Shown here: positions 54,222 through 62,933 of the stretch, piece by piece
Layout: each line of letters begins with the position of its first letter
How positions within the stretch are numbered: position 1 is the first letter of the stretch
Assembly (NCBI RefSeq): GCF_003050785.1
Contig: NZ_QAOH01000017.1
Location: 1 to 64,000, forward strand
DNA length: 64,000 bases
DNA from: Celeribacter persicus
Lineage (GTDB): Bacteria; Pseudomonadota; Alphaproteobacteria; Rhodobacterales; Rhodobacteraceae
Reading direction: 5' to 3'
Program-made: the position numbers and the translations under genes
Notes under the pieces: model-generated
Told to the model about the DNA's origin: nothing
Database searches by the model: none
Seen by the model: the letters and a program-made list of their open reading frames with translations, nothing else

Positions 54222-54263
54222 TTTTGACAGCCGTGCAGATCTCCGATTTTGACAGCCTTGCAA
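54222..54263 (+). repeat. Two TTTTGACAGCC repeats in the repA-repB gap
   Basis: TTTTGACAGCCGTGCAG (54222-54238) and TTTTGACAGCCTTGCAA (54247-54263) are direct repeats exactly 25 bp apart, with a third copy at 52719. In repABC plasmids parS sites may lie in this gap, so these are candidate RepB-binding sites, although they are not palindromic. Confidence 0.6.
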
Positions 54264-54318
54264 CTGATCGGATGAGCGCAGAGCGTGGGCTGGATCGCAA
54301 AGCAAAGGAGTTAGCTTG

Positions 54319-55314
54319 ATGGCTCGGAAAGACCTCCTGAAAAGCGTCATGAGCGGTTCCCCTGAGCAACCCAAGGATTCTGGCCGCTCTGGTTACGCAA
54401 TGCGCGGTGCTTCGAAGTCGATGAAAGTTTCAATCGACAGCCTCGCGGAGAACTCGAAGCGTCTCCTCGAAGGGGAAACGATTGTGGAGATCGATCCACA
54501 ATTGATCGACGTGTCCTTTGTCTCGGATCGCCTCAGTGATGACGATCAGGCGTTCGATGAACTGAAGGCATCGATCGCTGCCGGCCGCCAGGACACACCA
54601 GTATTGCTTCGCCCGCATCCGGAATTAGACGGCCGCTATATGATCGTCTTCGGGCATCGCCGTGTGCGAGTTGCGTCGGCGCTCAACCGTAAGGTTCGCG
54701 CTGTTGTCAAACCAATGGACGATGTGGCGCACATTCTTGCTCAAGGGCAGGAAAATACGGCACGCGCAGATCTCTCGTTCATCGAGAAGGCGCTGTTCGC
54801 GAAGAATCTCTTGGATATGGGGCAGGCAAAGGATGTGATCCAAGCCGCGTTGACCATTGATGGGACACTGCTTTCGCGCATGCTCTCGGTGGCTCAGAAC
54901 GTTCCGCGGGACGTTATCGAGCAGATTGGCCCAGCCAAGCAGATCGGACGGGATCGTTGGGAGGATTTCAAAAAGCTGGCTTTGGAGCCCGCGAATGACA
55001 AGATCCTGAAAGTAGCCTTGGAGTTTGACGGGTTTCAGCATCTCGATAGTGATGCTCGCTTCGAGTTCTTGCACAGCAAACTGGCAGAAGCCGGCAGGGC
55101 GCCGAAGCGCCGTAAAGCACGCGCTGCGCCCAAAAAACGCACCTGGACCGCCGGCAAAGGCCGCATCAAAGGCGTCATCGGGCGGTCCGGTAAGGCATTC
55201 AGTATTTCGCTAACGGCGCAAGATTCAACCGAGTTCGGGGACTTTCTCTCCGGTCGACTGGATCAGCTCTACAGCGATTTCCTCGCGACAAAAGAGGAGC
55301 AGTCGGAACAATGA
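54319..55314 (+). CDS. repB: RepB (ParB-type centromere-binding protein)
   Basis: 331 residues, start ATG 54319 (MARKDLLKS) behind AAAGGAG. A ParB nuclease-like N-terminal region (PVLLRPHPELDGRYMIVFGHRRVRVA, TARADLSFIEKALFAKNLLD) is followed by a helix-turn-helix around IQAALTIDGTLLSRMLSVAQ and a plasmid-type C-terminus rich in basic residues (RRKARAAPKKR). It partners RepA. Its tail differs from that of the RepB fragment at the left edge. Confidence 0.93.
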   Translation: MARKDLLKSVMSGSPEQPKDSGRSGYAMRGASKSMKVSIDSLAENSKRLLEGETIVEIDPQLIDVSFVSDRLSDDDQAFDELKASIAAGRQDTPVLLRPHPELDGRYMIVFGHRRVRVASALNRKVRAVVKPMDDVAHILAQGQENTARADLSFIEKALFAKNLLDMGQAKDVIQAALTIDGTLLSRMLSVAQNVPRDVIEQIGPAKQIGRDRWEDFKKLALEPANDKILKVALEFDGFQHLDSDARFEFLHSKLAEAGRAPKRRKARAAPKKRTWTAGKGRIKGVIGRSGKAFSISLTAQDSTEFGDFLSGRLDQLYSDFLATKEEQSEQ

Positions 55315-55321
55315 TCTAGGC

Positions 55322-55375
55322 AAAAGAAAAGCCCCCAAGCAGTGTGGCCTGAGAGCTAATCTGAAAAGTTTGGTC
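55322..55375 (-). ncRNA. repABC counter-transcribed RNA, copy 2
   Basis: This minus-strand unit, in the repB-repC gap, begins about 7 nt after a TTGACA-17-TATCTT promoter and ends at a G+C-rich stem followed by CTTTTCTTTT (complement of 55322-55331). It matches copy 1 in promoter and terminator but differs in the central bases, as expected for RNAs of different incompatibility. Ends are estimates. Confidence 0.75.
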
Positions 55376-55381
55376 GCTTAG

Positions 55382-55410
55382 AAGATACCTCTCCCACGAA
55401 TCACTGTCAA
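55382..55410 (-). promoter_or_regulatory. Promoter of antisense RNA, copy 2
   Basis: Minus-strand -35 TTGACA (55405-55410) and -10 TATCTT (55382-55387) with 17-bp spacing. Confidence 0.7.
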
Positions 55411-55474
55411 CGACGAACGCTCCTGAGCGAACGGCTTTCTTTTGCCTCCAACTAACCGGAGGTGAGATACAGGC

Positions 55475-56755
55475 ATGAAACATACAGGTTGGCGCAAGCC
55501 GACACCGGGTCTTGGGGTTGCTGAGCAACTTGCCCAAGCCGGTGAACGGGTAGCAGTACCCAAAACACGGGCCTTCGTGGCACTCAAGCGCGTGGGGGCA
55601 CATATCGGCCTGAAAGCCGGCGACATGATGCTCCTCGATACACTGGGGGCCTTCACTCAGGCCCAGGATTGGGAGGAGGGGCAGCGTCCGATCGTCTGGG
55701 CGTCGAACGCCTATCTGATGGAGCAAACGGGTTTTTCGCTGTCTGCCCTCAAGCGCCACGCGCGGCGCCTTGCTGAGATCGGCGTGATCTCCTTCCAGGA
55801 TAGCCCCAATGGCAAGCGGTGGGGCCGCAGGGACGCAGAGGGGCGGATCGTCGAGGCCTATGGCTTCGATCTGTCGCCGCTTTCAGCCCGTGTCGAGGAG
55901 TTCGAGGAACTGCATGCCGATTTGCAGGCCGAGCGCGAACTCTGCCAGCGCCTGAAGCGCCAGATCACTGTGGCGCGCCGGATGATCCGAGCCCGGATCG
56001 AGGCAGCTCTCAGCAGCGCGTTGCGCGGGCCCTGGAGGCAATTCACGGGGCTTTTCGAAGAGCTTCTCGACCGGCTACCGCGCCGACACGAAGCGTCCGA
56101 ACAGCTGGTGCGCTTGTTCACATGGTTCAAGGAACTCCAGGAACGGGTTGAGGCGGCCTATCTCAAAGCGACGGGCGCGGCGAAACCTGTGGAAAACACC
56201 GATGATAAAGATGCCCAAGTCATGGAGAAGACTCAAGAAATGAACCCCAGGGAGGTCATTTCTGAACCTCATATACTAATTACAAACCAACTTGATCCTG
56301 TAACTAGTAATTCCTCTGAAAAAGAGGAAGCTGCGGGTGTGGTGCCCAATGCGCCACCGGAAGAGCGGGTTGACAGGGAGCTGGAAGACTGGGTTGCCGA
56401 GGTGCGCAAGAAGCGCACAGCGCTCGACCTGCCGACAATCATGCAGGCCTGTCCGGAATTCGCGTCCTGGGCGCGGAATTTGGGTGGATTCCTCAAGGAT
56501 TGGGGCGATCTGCACCGGGTTGCCGGTCAACTCAGGCCGATGATCGGGATCTCTGAGCATGCCTGGAACGTGGCGCAGGACCGAATGGGCACCCAGGTGG
56601 CCACGGCCGCGTTTGCCCTCGTCTTCGAGAAGCACAGTGCGGGCGAGGTTGCCTCGCCGGGCGGCTATCTGCGGGGCATGGTAGAGAAAGCCGGGGCAGG
56701 GGAGCTGCATCTCGAGCGCAGCTTCTATGGTAGGCTCAGTGGGCAGGCGGCGTGA
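55475..56755 (+). CDS. repC: Plasmid replication initiator RepC, copy 2
   Basis: 426 residues, the same length as copy 1 and nearly identical to it apart from residues of about 230-290. The start ATG 55475 follows CCGGAGGTGAG. The winged-helix region and conserved C-terminus (GGYLRGMVEKAGAGELHLE) are intact. It completes a repA-repB-repC operon. The presence of two similar RepC genes on one sequence suggests a cointegrate or a duplicated replicon block. Confidence 0.93.
   Translation: MKHTGWRKPTPGLGVAEQLAQAGERVAVPKTRAFVALKRVGAHIGLKAGDMMLLDTLGAFTQAQDWEEGQRPIVWASNAYLMEQTGFSLSALKRHARRLAEIGVISFQDSPNGKRWGRRDAEGRIVEAYGFDLSPLSARVEEFEELHADLQAERELCQRLKRQITVARRMIRARIEAALSSALRGPWRQFTGLFEELLDRLPRRHEASEQLVRLFTWFKELQERVEAAYLKATGAAKPVENTDDKDAQVMEKTQEMNPREVISEPHILITNQLDPVTSNSSEKEEAAGVVPNAPPEERVDRELEDWVAEVRKKRTALDLPTIMQACPEFASWARNLGGFLKDWGDLHRVAGQLRPMIGISEHAWNVAQDRMGTQVATAAFALVFEKHSAGEVASPGGYLRGMVEKAGAGELHLERSFYGRLSGQAA
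56268..56328. other. Putative origin of replication inside repC, copy 2
   Basis: An A+T-rich stretch in an otherwise G+C-rich gene, at the same place as in copy 1 (for example ATATACTAATTACAAAC). oriV within repC is known for repABC plasmids. Confidence 0.5.
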
Positions 56756-56767
56756 TAGGGCAGGGGC

Positions 56768-57865
56768 TCAGAGACCGGCGGCTTTGGTCAGGTTTACCCG
56801 GAACCTGTCGCGGCGCCGCTGATAGCGGCGGGTCATCTCGGCCGAGGCGTGGCCAAGCTGCTTCTGGACGTAGCGCTCGTCGACTTCGGCGGAGCTGGCG
56901 AGACCGGCGCGCAACGAATGGCCGGAGAACAGCGCCAGGCGGTCTTTCTCAGGCAGGTCCGACCGGATGCCGGCGTCCAGAACCGTGCGCTTGATCAGGC
57001 GCGCGACATGCTTGTCGTTCAGTCTCGTTTCCAATGCGCGTTTGCCATCGCGCGAGGTGCCGACGAAGATTGGACCGAAGTCGATCTTGGCGAAGTGCAG
57101 CCATTGTTCGAGCGCATGCACGGGGCAGGTTTGATCCTTCGAGCCGCGTCCGATCTCGACCTCACGCCAGCCGGTCTTGGCATTGAGGGTGAGCAGGGCG
57201 CCTTTGTCGAAGATCTCGATCCAACCGCCGGAATCCGGTGTGTCGTCCTTATGTACGTCGAGGCTGACGATTTCCGACCGACGCAGACCACCTGCATAGC
57301 CGAGGAGCAAGATGGCCCGATCCCGCAGCCCGCGCAGGTCGAAAGCAAGGGTGGCTACCATCGCGAGGATGTCCTCGGCCAGGATCGCTTCCTTCTGCAC
57401 CGGCGGACGGGCGTGTTTGCGTTTGATCCCGGCCAGTACGGTGGCGATGTGGCGGTTCTTGCGATCGAGAGTGAACCCTCGCTGCGCGTAGTTCCAACCG
57501 AGGCCGGAAAGGCGGCGTTCGATTGTCGATACCGAAAGGGCAGGGGAGAGGCCCGAACCGGACGCCAGGTCCGCAAGGTAGAGCCCGATCATTTCGGGCG
57601 ACGGGGGCAGAGGCTCCGCGCCCTTCATCCGGCACCATCGCGCGAAATGCGCCCAGTCTTTCGCATAGGCCTTCAGCGTCTTGTCCGAGGCCGCGGCGCG
57701 GGCATAGTCGCGCGCGGTGTCCACCAGCCGATCAAGGGTGCCAGAGCCGGCCACAAAGGACGGCAGGCTTAAAGCGTCGCCGTCACGGTGATCTCTCTCG
57801 TTGTCCTCGTTGACCGAAGACCCGTTTGGCGCGGATGAGCTCGATTTCTCGTTGTTTTCTGACAT
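56768..57865 (-). CDS. Tyrosine site-specific recombinase, copy 2
   Basis: 365 residues from MSENNEKSS (57865). The catalytic set is GGLRRSE, HSLRAGL, GHAS and MTRRYQRR, identical to copy 1; the N-terminal 40 residues differ. It ends 12 bp from repC, convergent. A dif-like 11-7-11 bp site lies directly upstream (57886-57914). Resolution of plasmid multimers is the likely task. Confidence 0.9.
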   Translation of the reverse strand: MSENNEKSSSSAPNGSSVNEDNERDHRDGDALSLPSFVAGSGTLDRLVDTARDYARAAASDKTLKAYAKDWAHFARWCRMKGAEPLPPSPEMIGLYLADLASGSGLSPALSVSTIERRLSGLGWNYAQRGFTLDRKNRHIATVLAGIKRKHARPPVQKEAILAEDILAMVATLAFDLRGLRDRAILLLGYAGGLRRSEIVSLDVHKDDTPDSGGWIEIFDKGALLTLNAKTGWREVEIGRGSKDQTCPVHALEQWLHFAKIDFGPIFVGTSRDGKRALETRLNDKHVARLIKRTVLDAGIRSDLPEKDRLALFSGHSLRAGLASSAEVDERYVQKQLGHASAEMTRRYQRRRDRFRVNLTKAAGL

Positions 57866-57885
57866 ATCGCAGAGCATATTACTTC

Positions 57886-57914
57886 ATGTCCGATAATGCA
57901 AACTTATTGGACAT
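57886..57914. promoter_or_regulatory. dif/core-like site for the tyrosine recombinase
   Basis: ATGTCCGATAA (57886-57896) and TTATTGGACAT (57904-57914) are 11-bp inverted arms with one mismatch around a 7-bp spacer TGCAAAC. This is the architecture of Xer/Cre-type recombination sites (11-bp arms, 6-8-bp centre), 21 bp upstream of the recombinase start. An alternative is an operator controlling that gene. Confidence 0.5.
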
Positions 57915-57990
57915 AAACAGGAACGACAAGGCGGGGCGGTTTATGTACTATTTACTGGTGGAAAGCGCCGCGACGATGTAGGCTTCCGGC

Positions 57991-58875
57991 ATGACATTTG
58001 CCCGGCCCGATCACATGAGCGACCTCGACACGATACCCCGAATGCCCGCTTGGGTCACCTCTGCACGCGCTGAAACCCTTGAAGATGTTGCGTTTTTGTC
58101 GGGCGCGGCGCTGAACCACCTGCATCTTGTGCTAGGACGCGCGGAGGTGCCCCAAGCCTTGTTGCGGGACCGGCTCGCGCTGCGCGCAGCGGAGGCCTGT
58201 GTCGCGTTTTCGGGGCGCCTGGAGAGAGCAGGGGATCTGCGCGACGCGGTGCATTTATTGCGCTCTGGCGATCTGCCGGGACCGGCTGGCGAGACCTGCC
58301 TCGCCTGGCGGCGCGCGGTGGAGCGGCCTGTGTCGACCAAGGCTCTGGGTCGAGCCTTGCCGGCCTTCGAGTCGGGCAAGATCGCGATGTGGCTCAATGC
58401 AGGGAAGGGGGCGCCGGTGATTCGGGCCGCGATGGTGCTGGAGGCCGTGCTAACGGAGGCGCCACGCGCTGACGTAGCTTCGCTGGTCCTCGCGGATGTG
58501 GCTCTCGCCCAAACATTCGGTTGGGATCATCTCGTGCCGCTGCTGGCCGCAGGCCTGAAACGCGCCGAATTGCGCAAACAGGGCGATGACCTTCGCCTTG
58601 CTTGTTATCGCGCTGTTGTCTCCTCGGTGGTCGAAGCAGTGCGCCTCGCGGCAGATCTCGCGCGCCGGGCGGCGCATCTGAAGGCAGTCGCACCCAAGCT
58701 GCGGGCCAAGGGGGCAGGAGAAGCGGTCGAGATGTTCCTGACCCGTGATGCGATGGCACCTTCGGCTTTGCCTTTGCCGGATCGCGCCGCGCGGCGGCTC
58801 TGTGACCGGCTGGTCGACCTCGGCGCGGTGCGCGAGCTGACCGGGCGCGACACCTTTCGGCTTTACGGGGTGTAG
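57991..58875 (+). CDS. DUF1403-family plasmid protein
   Basis: 294 residues starting MTFARPDHMSDLDTIPRMPAW. It is Ala/Leu/Arg-rich and helical, and ends VDLGAVRELTGRDTFRLYGV, resembling the winged-helix end of the protein at 37697. DUF1403 genes are regularly found just before a plasmid scpB in Rhizobiales and Rhodobacterales, as here (2 bp gap). A role with ScpB in plasmid organisation or maintenance can be inferred; biochemical function is unknown. Confidence 0.82.
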   Translation: MTFARPDHMSDLDTIPRMPAWVTSARAETLEDVAFLSGAALNHLHLVLGRAEVPQALLRDRLALRAAEACVAFSGRLERAGDLRDAVHLLRSGDLPGPAGETCLAWRRAVERPVSTKALGRALPAFESGKIAMWLNAGKGAPVIRAAMVLEAVLTEAPRADVASLVLADVALAQTFGWDHLVPLLAAGLKRAELRKQGDDLRLACYRAVVSSVVEAVRLAADLARRAAHLKAVAPKLRAKGAGEAVEMFLTRDAMAPSALPLPDRAARRLCDRLVDLGAVRELTGRDTFRLYGV

Positions 58876-58877
58876 CG

Positions 58878-59334
58878 ATGGCGAAGGATCGCTCTGACCC
58901 CGAACTGGATCGCGAGCTGGCCGACCTGCCGCCAGAGCTGCGCTGGCGCGAATGGATGCGCCGGATCGAGGCGGTGCTCTTCGCCTCTGCCGCGCCGGTG
59001 CCGCGCGACGACCTCGCGCGCGTCGTGGGGCAGGGGGTGTCGATTGACCTGCTGGTCGAGGACCTCAGCGCCGATTTGGAGAGGAGGGCGTTCGAAATCG
59101 CGCAGGTCGCCGGCGGGTGGATTTTCCGGACCCTACCTGCCTACGCCCCTGCGATCCGCGCGGCGGCAGATGTCGGTAATCAATTACTGGACTTGAGTGA
59201 ATTCGACGTCGCAGTTCTGGCCGCCATCGCCTACCATCAGCCGATCACGCGCGACGGGCTCAAGGACATCTTCGGCAAGGAGATCAGCCGCGACCTGATC
59301 GGCCGGCTGCATGCGCGCGACTTGATCGGGACCG
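58878..59334 (+). pseudogene. scpB: Plasmid ScpB-like protein, 5' part interrupted by tni element
   Basis: The first 152 codons (MAKDRSDPELDRELADLPPEL) encode a ScpB winged-helix protein: WMRRIEAVLFASAAPVPRDDLARVVG and LDLSEFDVAVLAAIAYHQPITRDGLKDIFG as recognisable blocks. ScpB is a kleisin-associated subunit of SMC complexes; plasmid versions sit near repABC. The transposon end begins at 59335; the frame then meets a stop at 59349-59351. The 3' part resumes at 62934. Confidence 0.88.
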
Positions 59335-59402
59335 TGTCACTTAGCACTTAAATGTGAGAATGCGGTCGATTTGAAGATTTTTGGCACTTTAAGCTGAGAA
59401 TC
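59335..59402. repeat. Left end of tni element: inverted repeat and two TniA-binding-type repeats
   Basis: The terminal TGTCACTTAGCACTTAAA overlaps a 21-bp unit TTAGCACTTAAATGTGAGAA (59341 on); a second unit TTGGCACTTTAAGCTGAGAA (59381-59400) follows exactly 40 bp later. They share the core GCACTT..A...GAGAAT. Confidence 0.8.
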
Positions 59403-59416
59403 ATCTGGCCCGGGTT

Positions 59417-60268
59417 TCATATCAGTTGGAACTGCTGGGGTGGTCCCCACTCGATCGCCGGGCTTACCAAATGGTCTGTCGCCATGACAAAGCGCTTTCT
59501 GTTCTCGCCCATCATGTGCCCGTGCAGCATCTTCAGCATCGGTGGCCCTGCGCGGTCAATGATCGCCACGCCTGCCAGGAGCGCGGGTCGGATGCAGAGT
59601 GGCAGGATGGGGTGTTTTGGCGAATGTGGAAACGAAGTCTCCCTGGCCAGTATGGCATCGAAATCGGGGACGATGGCGCCGAGGAGCCGGTAGCGCCAGA
59701 GATCGCCGTCACGCGGGGGCGGCCAGGGGATGCGGCGCATGAGCAGAAGCCGCGCGATCTCCAGAGGTGGCAGCCATGTTTCCACGCGGCGCTCTGCGTG
59801 GTTGTTCAACAAGGTCTCACCGCGACGTGCTGCCGCGCGATATGGCTCAAGCGTCCGTTCGCCGTCACTGGTGGTCTTGTCCTGGTAGGGTTCCCCACAG
59901 TGCGAGCAAGTGATCCGCCACCCCTGCAATTCGCTTCTAAGAATTGGCGGAGGGCTGACATCGGTTTGAGTGCACCGCCCGCAACGCTGCATTGGACTCT
60001 TGGCGATGAACCGGTGAGCCGCTTTGGGGGCACCCGCGAAGCTCAGGCTGCGTACAAGTTGCGGGCTGACACCGAACATCCCCGCAATCCGGTTCGCTTG
60101 GGCGTTGGTCAGGGAAAAATCGATTGCCTCAAGGGATGTCGCATCCGGCAATCCATGGCGCAACATGGTCAACGGCGTGACGCCATAGAAGTCCGCGTGG
60201 CGACTGATCCAGGATGACAGGACTTCGCCGCGCAGAGGTGGCAAGGTGACGGGCAGGGGTCCCGTCAT
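59417..60268 (-). CDS. tniQ: TniQ-family target-selection protein
   Basis: 283 residues. The N-terminal TniQ domain begins LPPLRGEVLSSWISRHADFYG and has zinc-type cysteine pairs in CGRCTQTD and CSHCGEP. TniQ/TnsD proteins help choose the target. It overlaps tniB by 4 bp. The length fits stand-alone TniQ of Tn5053-like elements. Confidence 0.9.
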   Translation of the reverse strand: MTGPLPVTLPPLRGEVLSSWISRHADFYGVTPLTMLRHGLPDATSLEAIDFSLTNAQANRIAGMFGVSPQLVRSLSFAGAPKAAHRFIAKSPMQRCGRCTQTDVSPPPILRSELQGWRITCSHCGEPYQDKTTSDGERTLEPYRAAARRGETLLNNHAERRVETWLPPLEIARLLLMRRIPWPPPRDGDLWRYRLLGAIVPDFDAILARETSFPHSPKHPILPLCIRPALLAGVAIIDRAGPPMLKMLHGHMMGENRKRFVMATDHLVSPAIEWGPPQQFQLI

Positions 60269-61146
60269 GCGAAGACCGCTTCGGCATCAAATGCAGGCAC
60301 CCAAGCCTCGACGGCGCCGTCGGTGATGTGTTCGGTCCCGCTCTCGATAGCCTCGATCGCAAGACTGCCCAGCATCTGGAAGATGTTCGCCGTGATACCG
60401 TCCGTAATCTGCAGAATGCGCCGCAGGGATTTCGGCGTCAGCACAGAGGGTCGCCGCAATGGCGTATTGCGCAGGATCGACGCGATCAGCGTCTCGAAGT
60501 CTTCGTTGGCGGCCCAACGGTTCAGGGTGAGTTGCTCGAAGCGTCGCGCAAGTTGAACGTCACCGCCGATGGCTTCCCGGGCGTCGTTCACGCCGAAGCA
60601 GACCAGTGAGATTTGGAGCCGATTGCTGAGAAAGCGCAGCATGTTGAGCACGATACGTTGCTCTCGATAGGTCCCGGCGAGGATGTTGTGGACCTCGTCG
60701 ATGACCAGAACCTGGGTGCCGATTGCCTTCATAATCCGCAGCGTCGCCTGTTCCATCTGAGCAATATCGGCCCGCGGTGCCTGGGGTGCGCCGAGGAGGG
60801 AAAGCAGTTCACCATAGAAGCGCCGCTCGCCGGGGCGGCTAACCATTTCCATGGCCAGGACCGGTGTCTTCAGAATCCCGGTACGGCGATCAAGATGTGG
60901 CGGATGCTGATCGCGGAAGCGTTGCATGATCATGGTCTTGCCCATCCCGCTGTCGCCATAGATCGCGACAGACGGCATGCGGGAACCTCTCGGATGATCA
61001 AGGAGCGCCTCGAGGCGATCGAGGGCTTGCTTTGCGCGAGGGTAGAGAACCCAACGGCGGGACCTGATGGCGCGAATGCGTCCCGCCTGGGGTTCAGACA
61101 GCAGGGCTGCCGCGTCGGCGGTAAGATGAGGGTGATCGTTCGTCAT
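60265..61146 (-). CDS. tniB: TniB AAA+ ATPase
   Basis: 293 residues with Walker A GDSGMGKTMI, Walker B VLVIDEVHNIL and the TniB/TnsC-like core LRFLSNRLQISLVCFGV. It bridges target and transposase during transposition. It lies 12 bp after tniA and overlaps tniQ, so all three genes form one operon. Confidence 0.93.
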   Translation of the reverse strand: MTNDHPHLTADAAALLSEPQAGRIRAIRSRRWVLYPRAKQALDRLEALLDHPRGSRMPSVAIYGDSGMGKTMIMQRFRDQHPPHLDRRTGILKTPVLAMEMVSRPGERRFYGELLSLLGAPQAPRADIAQMEQATLRIMKAIGTQVLVIDEVHNILAGTYREQRIVLNMLRFLSNRLQISLVCFGVNDAREAIGGDVQLARRFEQLTLNRWAANEDFETLIASILRNTPLRRPSVLTPKSLRRILQITDGITANIFQMLGSLAIEAIESGTEHITDGAVEAWVPAFDAEAVFA

Positions 61147-61158
61147 TATGGCTCCAGC

Positions 61159-62772
61159 TCATTCGGTGTCCTCAACAAAAGGCACCGGTTTGCTGGAGTC
61201 GACACCACGGAGCGTGCCCGTATCCCGGAGGTCGTCGGCACGCCTCGGCTGAGCTTTGCCGCGCCGCACGGCAGCGGTTCTGTTTACGGCCTCATCAACC
61301 AACTTCCGCTGTTCGAGTGCGGTCCTCACAACCGCGCGGCTATCGACTTCACGCCGCCCTTTCTCACGCAGGGTGCGACGCGCCGTCAAAGCCTCGTGCA
61401 GGGAAATGGGTGCCAGGGTCAGGTCCGCGTAGCGGGCTTCGACGAAGTTGCCTGAGGGCCGCCGCACGAACACACGCGACATATCACGCGGATCATACTT
61501 CACGAGAAGCCGCCGCTCAGTCCGGCCGACATCGGCGCTGAGTGCGGCTGACCAGTAGCGCAGATCGAACAGGTGAATGCCGGTTGGACGCAAGGTCCGT
61601 TCCTGCTCCGGCAGGAAAGAGACCCAGAACTGCAATCGATCCTCAGGCAGCCGCAGAGGGATCTCGCCTTCATGGTCCCACCAGACGGCGAGGGGAGGGC
61701 GGCTCAGCGAGCTGTGGATGGATTGATGATAGGACCCGACAATGTCGAGGGCGATATAGCGCTCCAACTCGCGCAGGGTCAGCGCCGCATGTTTTCTTGA
61801 ATCATACTCCGCGAGGTCCTGAGCGTTGCTGAAGGTCGTACCGGGCAACAGGTGCAGCCGTCCCATCTGGGTGCCGATCAAACGCTCGATATGTCCGCCG
61901 AAGCGCGGCGTACCCGGCGGTCGCCAGTCGATCGCAATGCCTGCATTCTCGCAGCCACGTTTGAACGCGCGACTCCGGAAATCCGCGCCATTGTCCACAT
62001 GCACCCGGTCGGGAAGGCCGGCCACGGGCCAGGGCTCTTCGATCTCGCGCGCTTTGAGCCAGGCCGTCTTGTCATAGACCGAATGCAGCAGGCATAGGCT
62101 CGTCGAAAGCCGGGATGGCGCATCCATGGTCAAGTAGAAGCCCGTCACCATACGGCTAAAGACATCCATGGCCAGGGTCAGCCACGGTCGTCCGATTGGT
62201 TCGCGGGTTTCCTCATCGACGACAAAGATGTCGGCCTTCGTGTGATCGATCTGAACAATCTCGAGGGGTCGGGAGGTGCTCAGTGTTCCCGGGACCGCCG
62301 TCGTTGCTTTTACGGTCCGCGTTTCGCCCCGACGCTGCGCCCGGTGGCGCAGGTCCAGGTCGCCCAGCCGCCGCTCGATCGTTCGGCGATGCGGCGACTT
62401 CAATCCTGCCGAAGCGCAATCCGTTTCAATGTCCCGCACCAGCTGCGAGACCGGTGGCCGGGTCGGTTTCAGATAGTACGTGCGGATTGCCTTCTCGATG
62501 ATCTCCTCGCGCCGAGCATCCAAAGCGCGATGGCCCGTCGGGCGTCCGCGCTTGGTCTCAACGAGCGACATGACAGTTCCGTCCGCCCGAAACCGCCTCA
62601 GCAAACGGTAGGTCGTCGCTTGGCTGACCTGCAGTTCGGAGGCAAGATCGGCAATAGCGGCCACTGTTGACTCACCGGAACTGGATTCCAGGAATCTGCG
62701 GATCGCAGCCGCACGGCGACAGGCTTCTGCCCACACGGCGTCGTCTATCTCGTATAGAAGTGGTTCGGTCAC
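61159..62772 (-). CDS. tniA: TniA DDE transposase
   Basis: 537 residues from GTG 62772 (a TTG 30 bp further upstream is an alternative, inside the end repeats). N-terminal helix-turn-helix (ELQVSQATTYRLLRRFR), then an rve catalytic core with Asp in VQIDHTKAD, Asp in VHVDNGADF and Glu in GGHIERLIGT, and the Mu-type C-terminal beta-barrel around LLVKYDPRDMSRVFVR. It recognises the end repeats and joins them to the target. Length is normal for TniA. Confidence 0.94.
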   Translation of the reverse strand: MTEPLLYEIDDAVWAEACRRAAAIRRFLESSSGESTVAAIADLASELQVSQATTYRLLRRFRADGTVMSLVETKRGRPTGHRALDARREEIIEKAIRTYYLKPTRPPVSQLVRDIETDCASAGLKSPHRRTIERRLGDLDLRHRAQRRGETRTVKATTAVPGTLSTSRPLEIVQIDHTKADIFVVDEETREPIGRPWLTLAMDVFSRMVTGFYLTMDAPSRLSTSLCLLHSVYDKTAWLKAREIEEPWPVAGLPDRVHVDNGADFRSRAFKRGCENAGIAIDWRPPGTPRFGGHIERLIGTQMGRLHLLPGTTFSNAQDLAEYDSRKHAALTLRELERYIALDIVGSYHQSIHSSLSRPPLAVWWDHEGEIPLRLPEDRLQFWVSFLPEQERTLRPTGIHLFDLRYWSAALSADVGRTERRLLVKYDPRDMSRVFVRRPSGNFVEARYADLTLAPISLHEALTARRTLREKGRREVDSRAVVRTALEQRKLVDEAVNRTAAVRRGKAQPRRADDLRDTGTLRGVDSSKPVPFVEDTE

Positions 62773-62800
62773 AATGAGAACCCGACAAAATCGGAGCCAC

Positions 62801-62928
62801 AATTATCGAATTAAGGGCTAAAGTCCAGTCTCCATTATTAATTTAAGTGCCAATTCTCACATTTAGGGGCAAAGCTAAGTCATTGAAATAAGGAAGATCA
62901 GATTATCATCTTTAAGTGCTAAGTGACA
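62801..62928. repeat. Right end of tni element: inverted repeat and four TniA-binding-type repeats
   Basis: Read inward on the minus strand, units occur at 62922-62901 (TTAGCACTTAAAGATGATAA), 62872-62852 (TTTGCCCCTAAATGTGAGAA), 62853-62832 (TTGGCACTTAAATTAATAAT) and 62822-62801 (TTTAGCCCTTAATTCGATAA). The inner two abut. Two sites at one end and four at the other resemble Tn7-type end architecture. Confidence 0.75.
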
Positions 62929-62933
62929 GACCG

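Larger units (their letters stand above)
59335..62928. mobile_element. Tn7/Tn5053-like tniABQ transposon without cargo (3.59 kb)
   Basis: Ends are perfect 18-bp inverted repeats TGTCACTTAGCACTTAAA (59335-59352, 62911-62928), beginning with the TGTCA typical of the Tn5053/Tn402 group. Both ends are flanked by the direct repeat GACCG (59330-59334, 62929-62933), the expected 5-bp target duplication. It carries only tniA, tniB and tniQ; no resolvase or passenger gene is present. Precise removal restores the scpB frame, so insertion is recent or at least unaltered. Confidence 0.95.
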
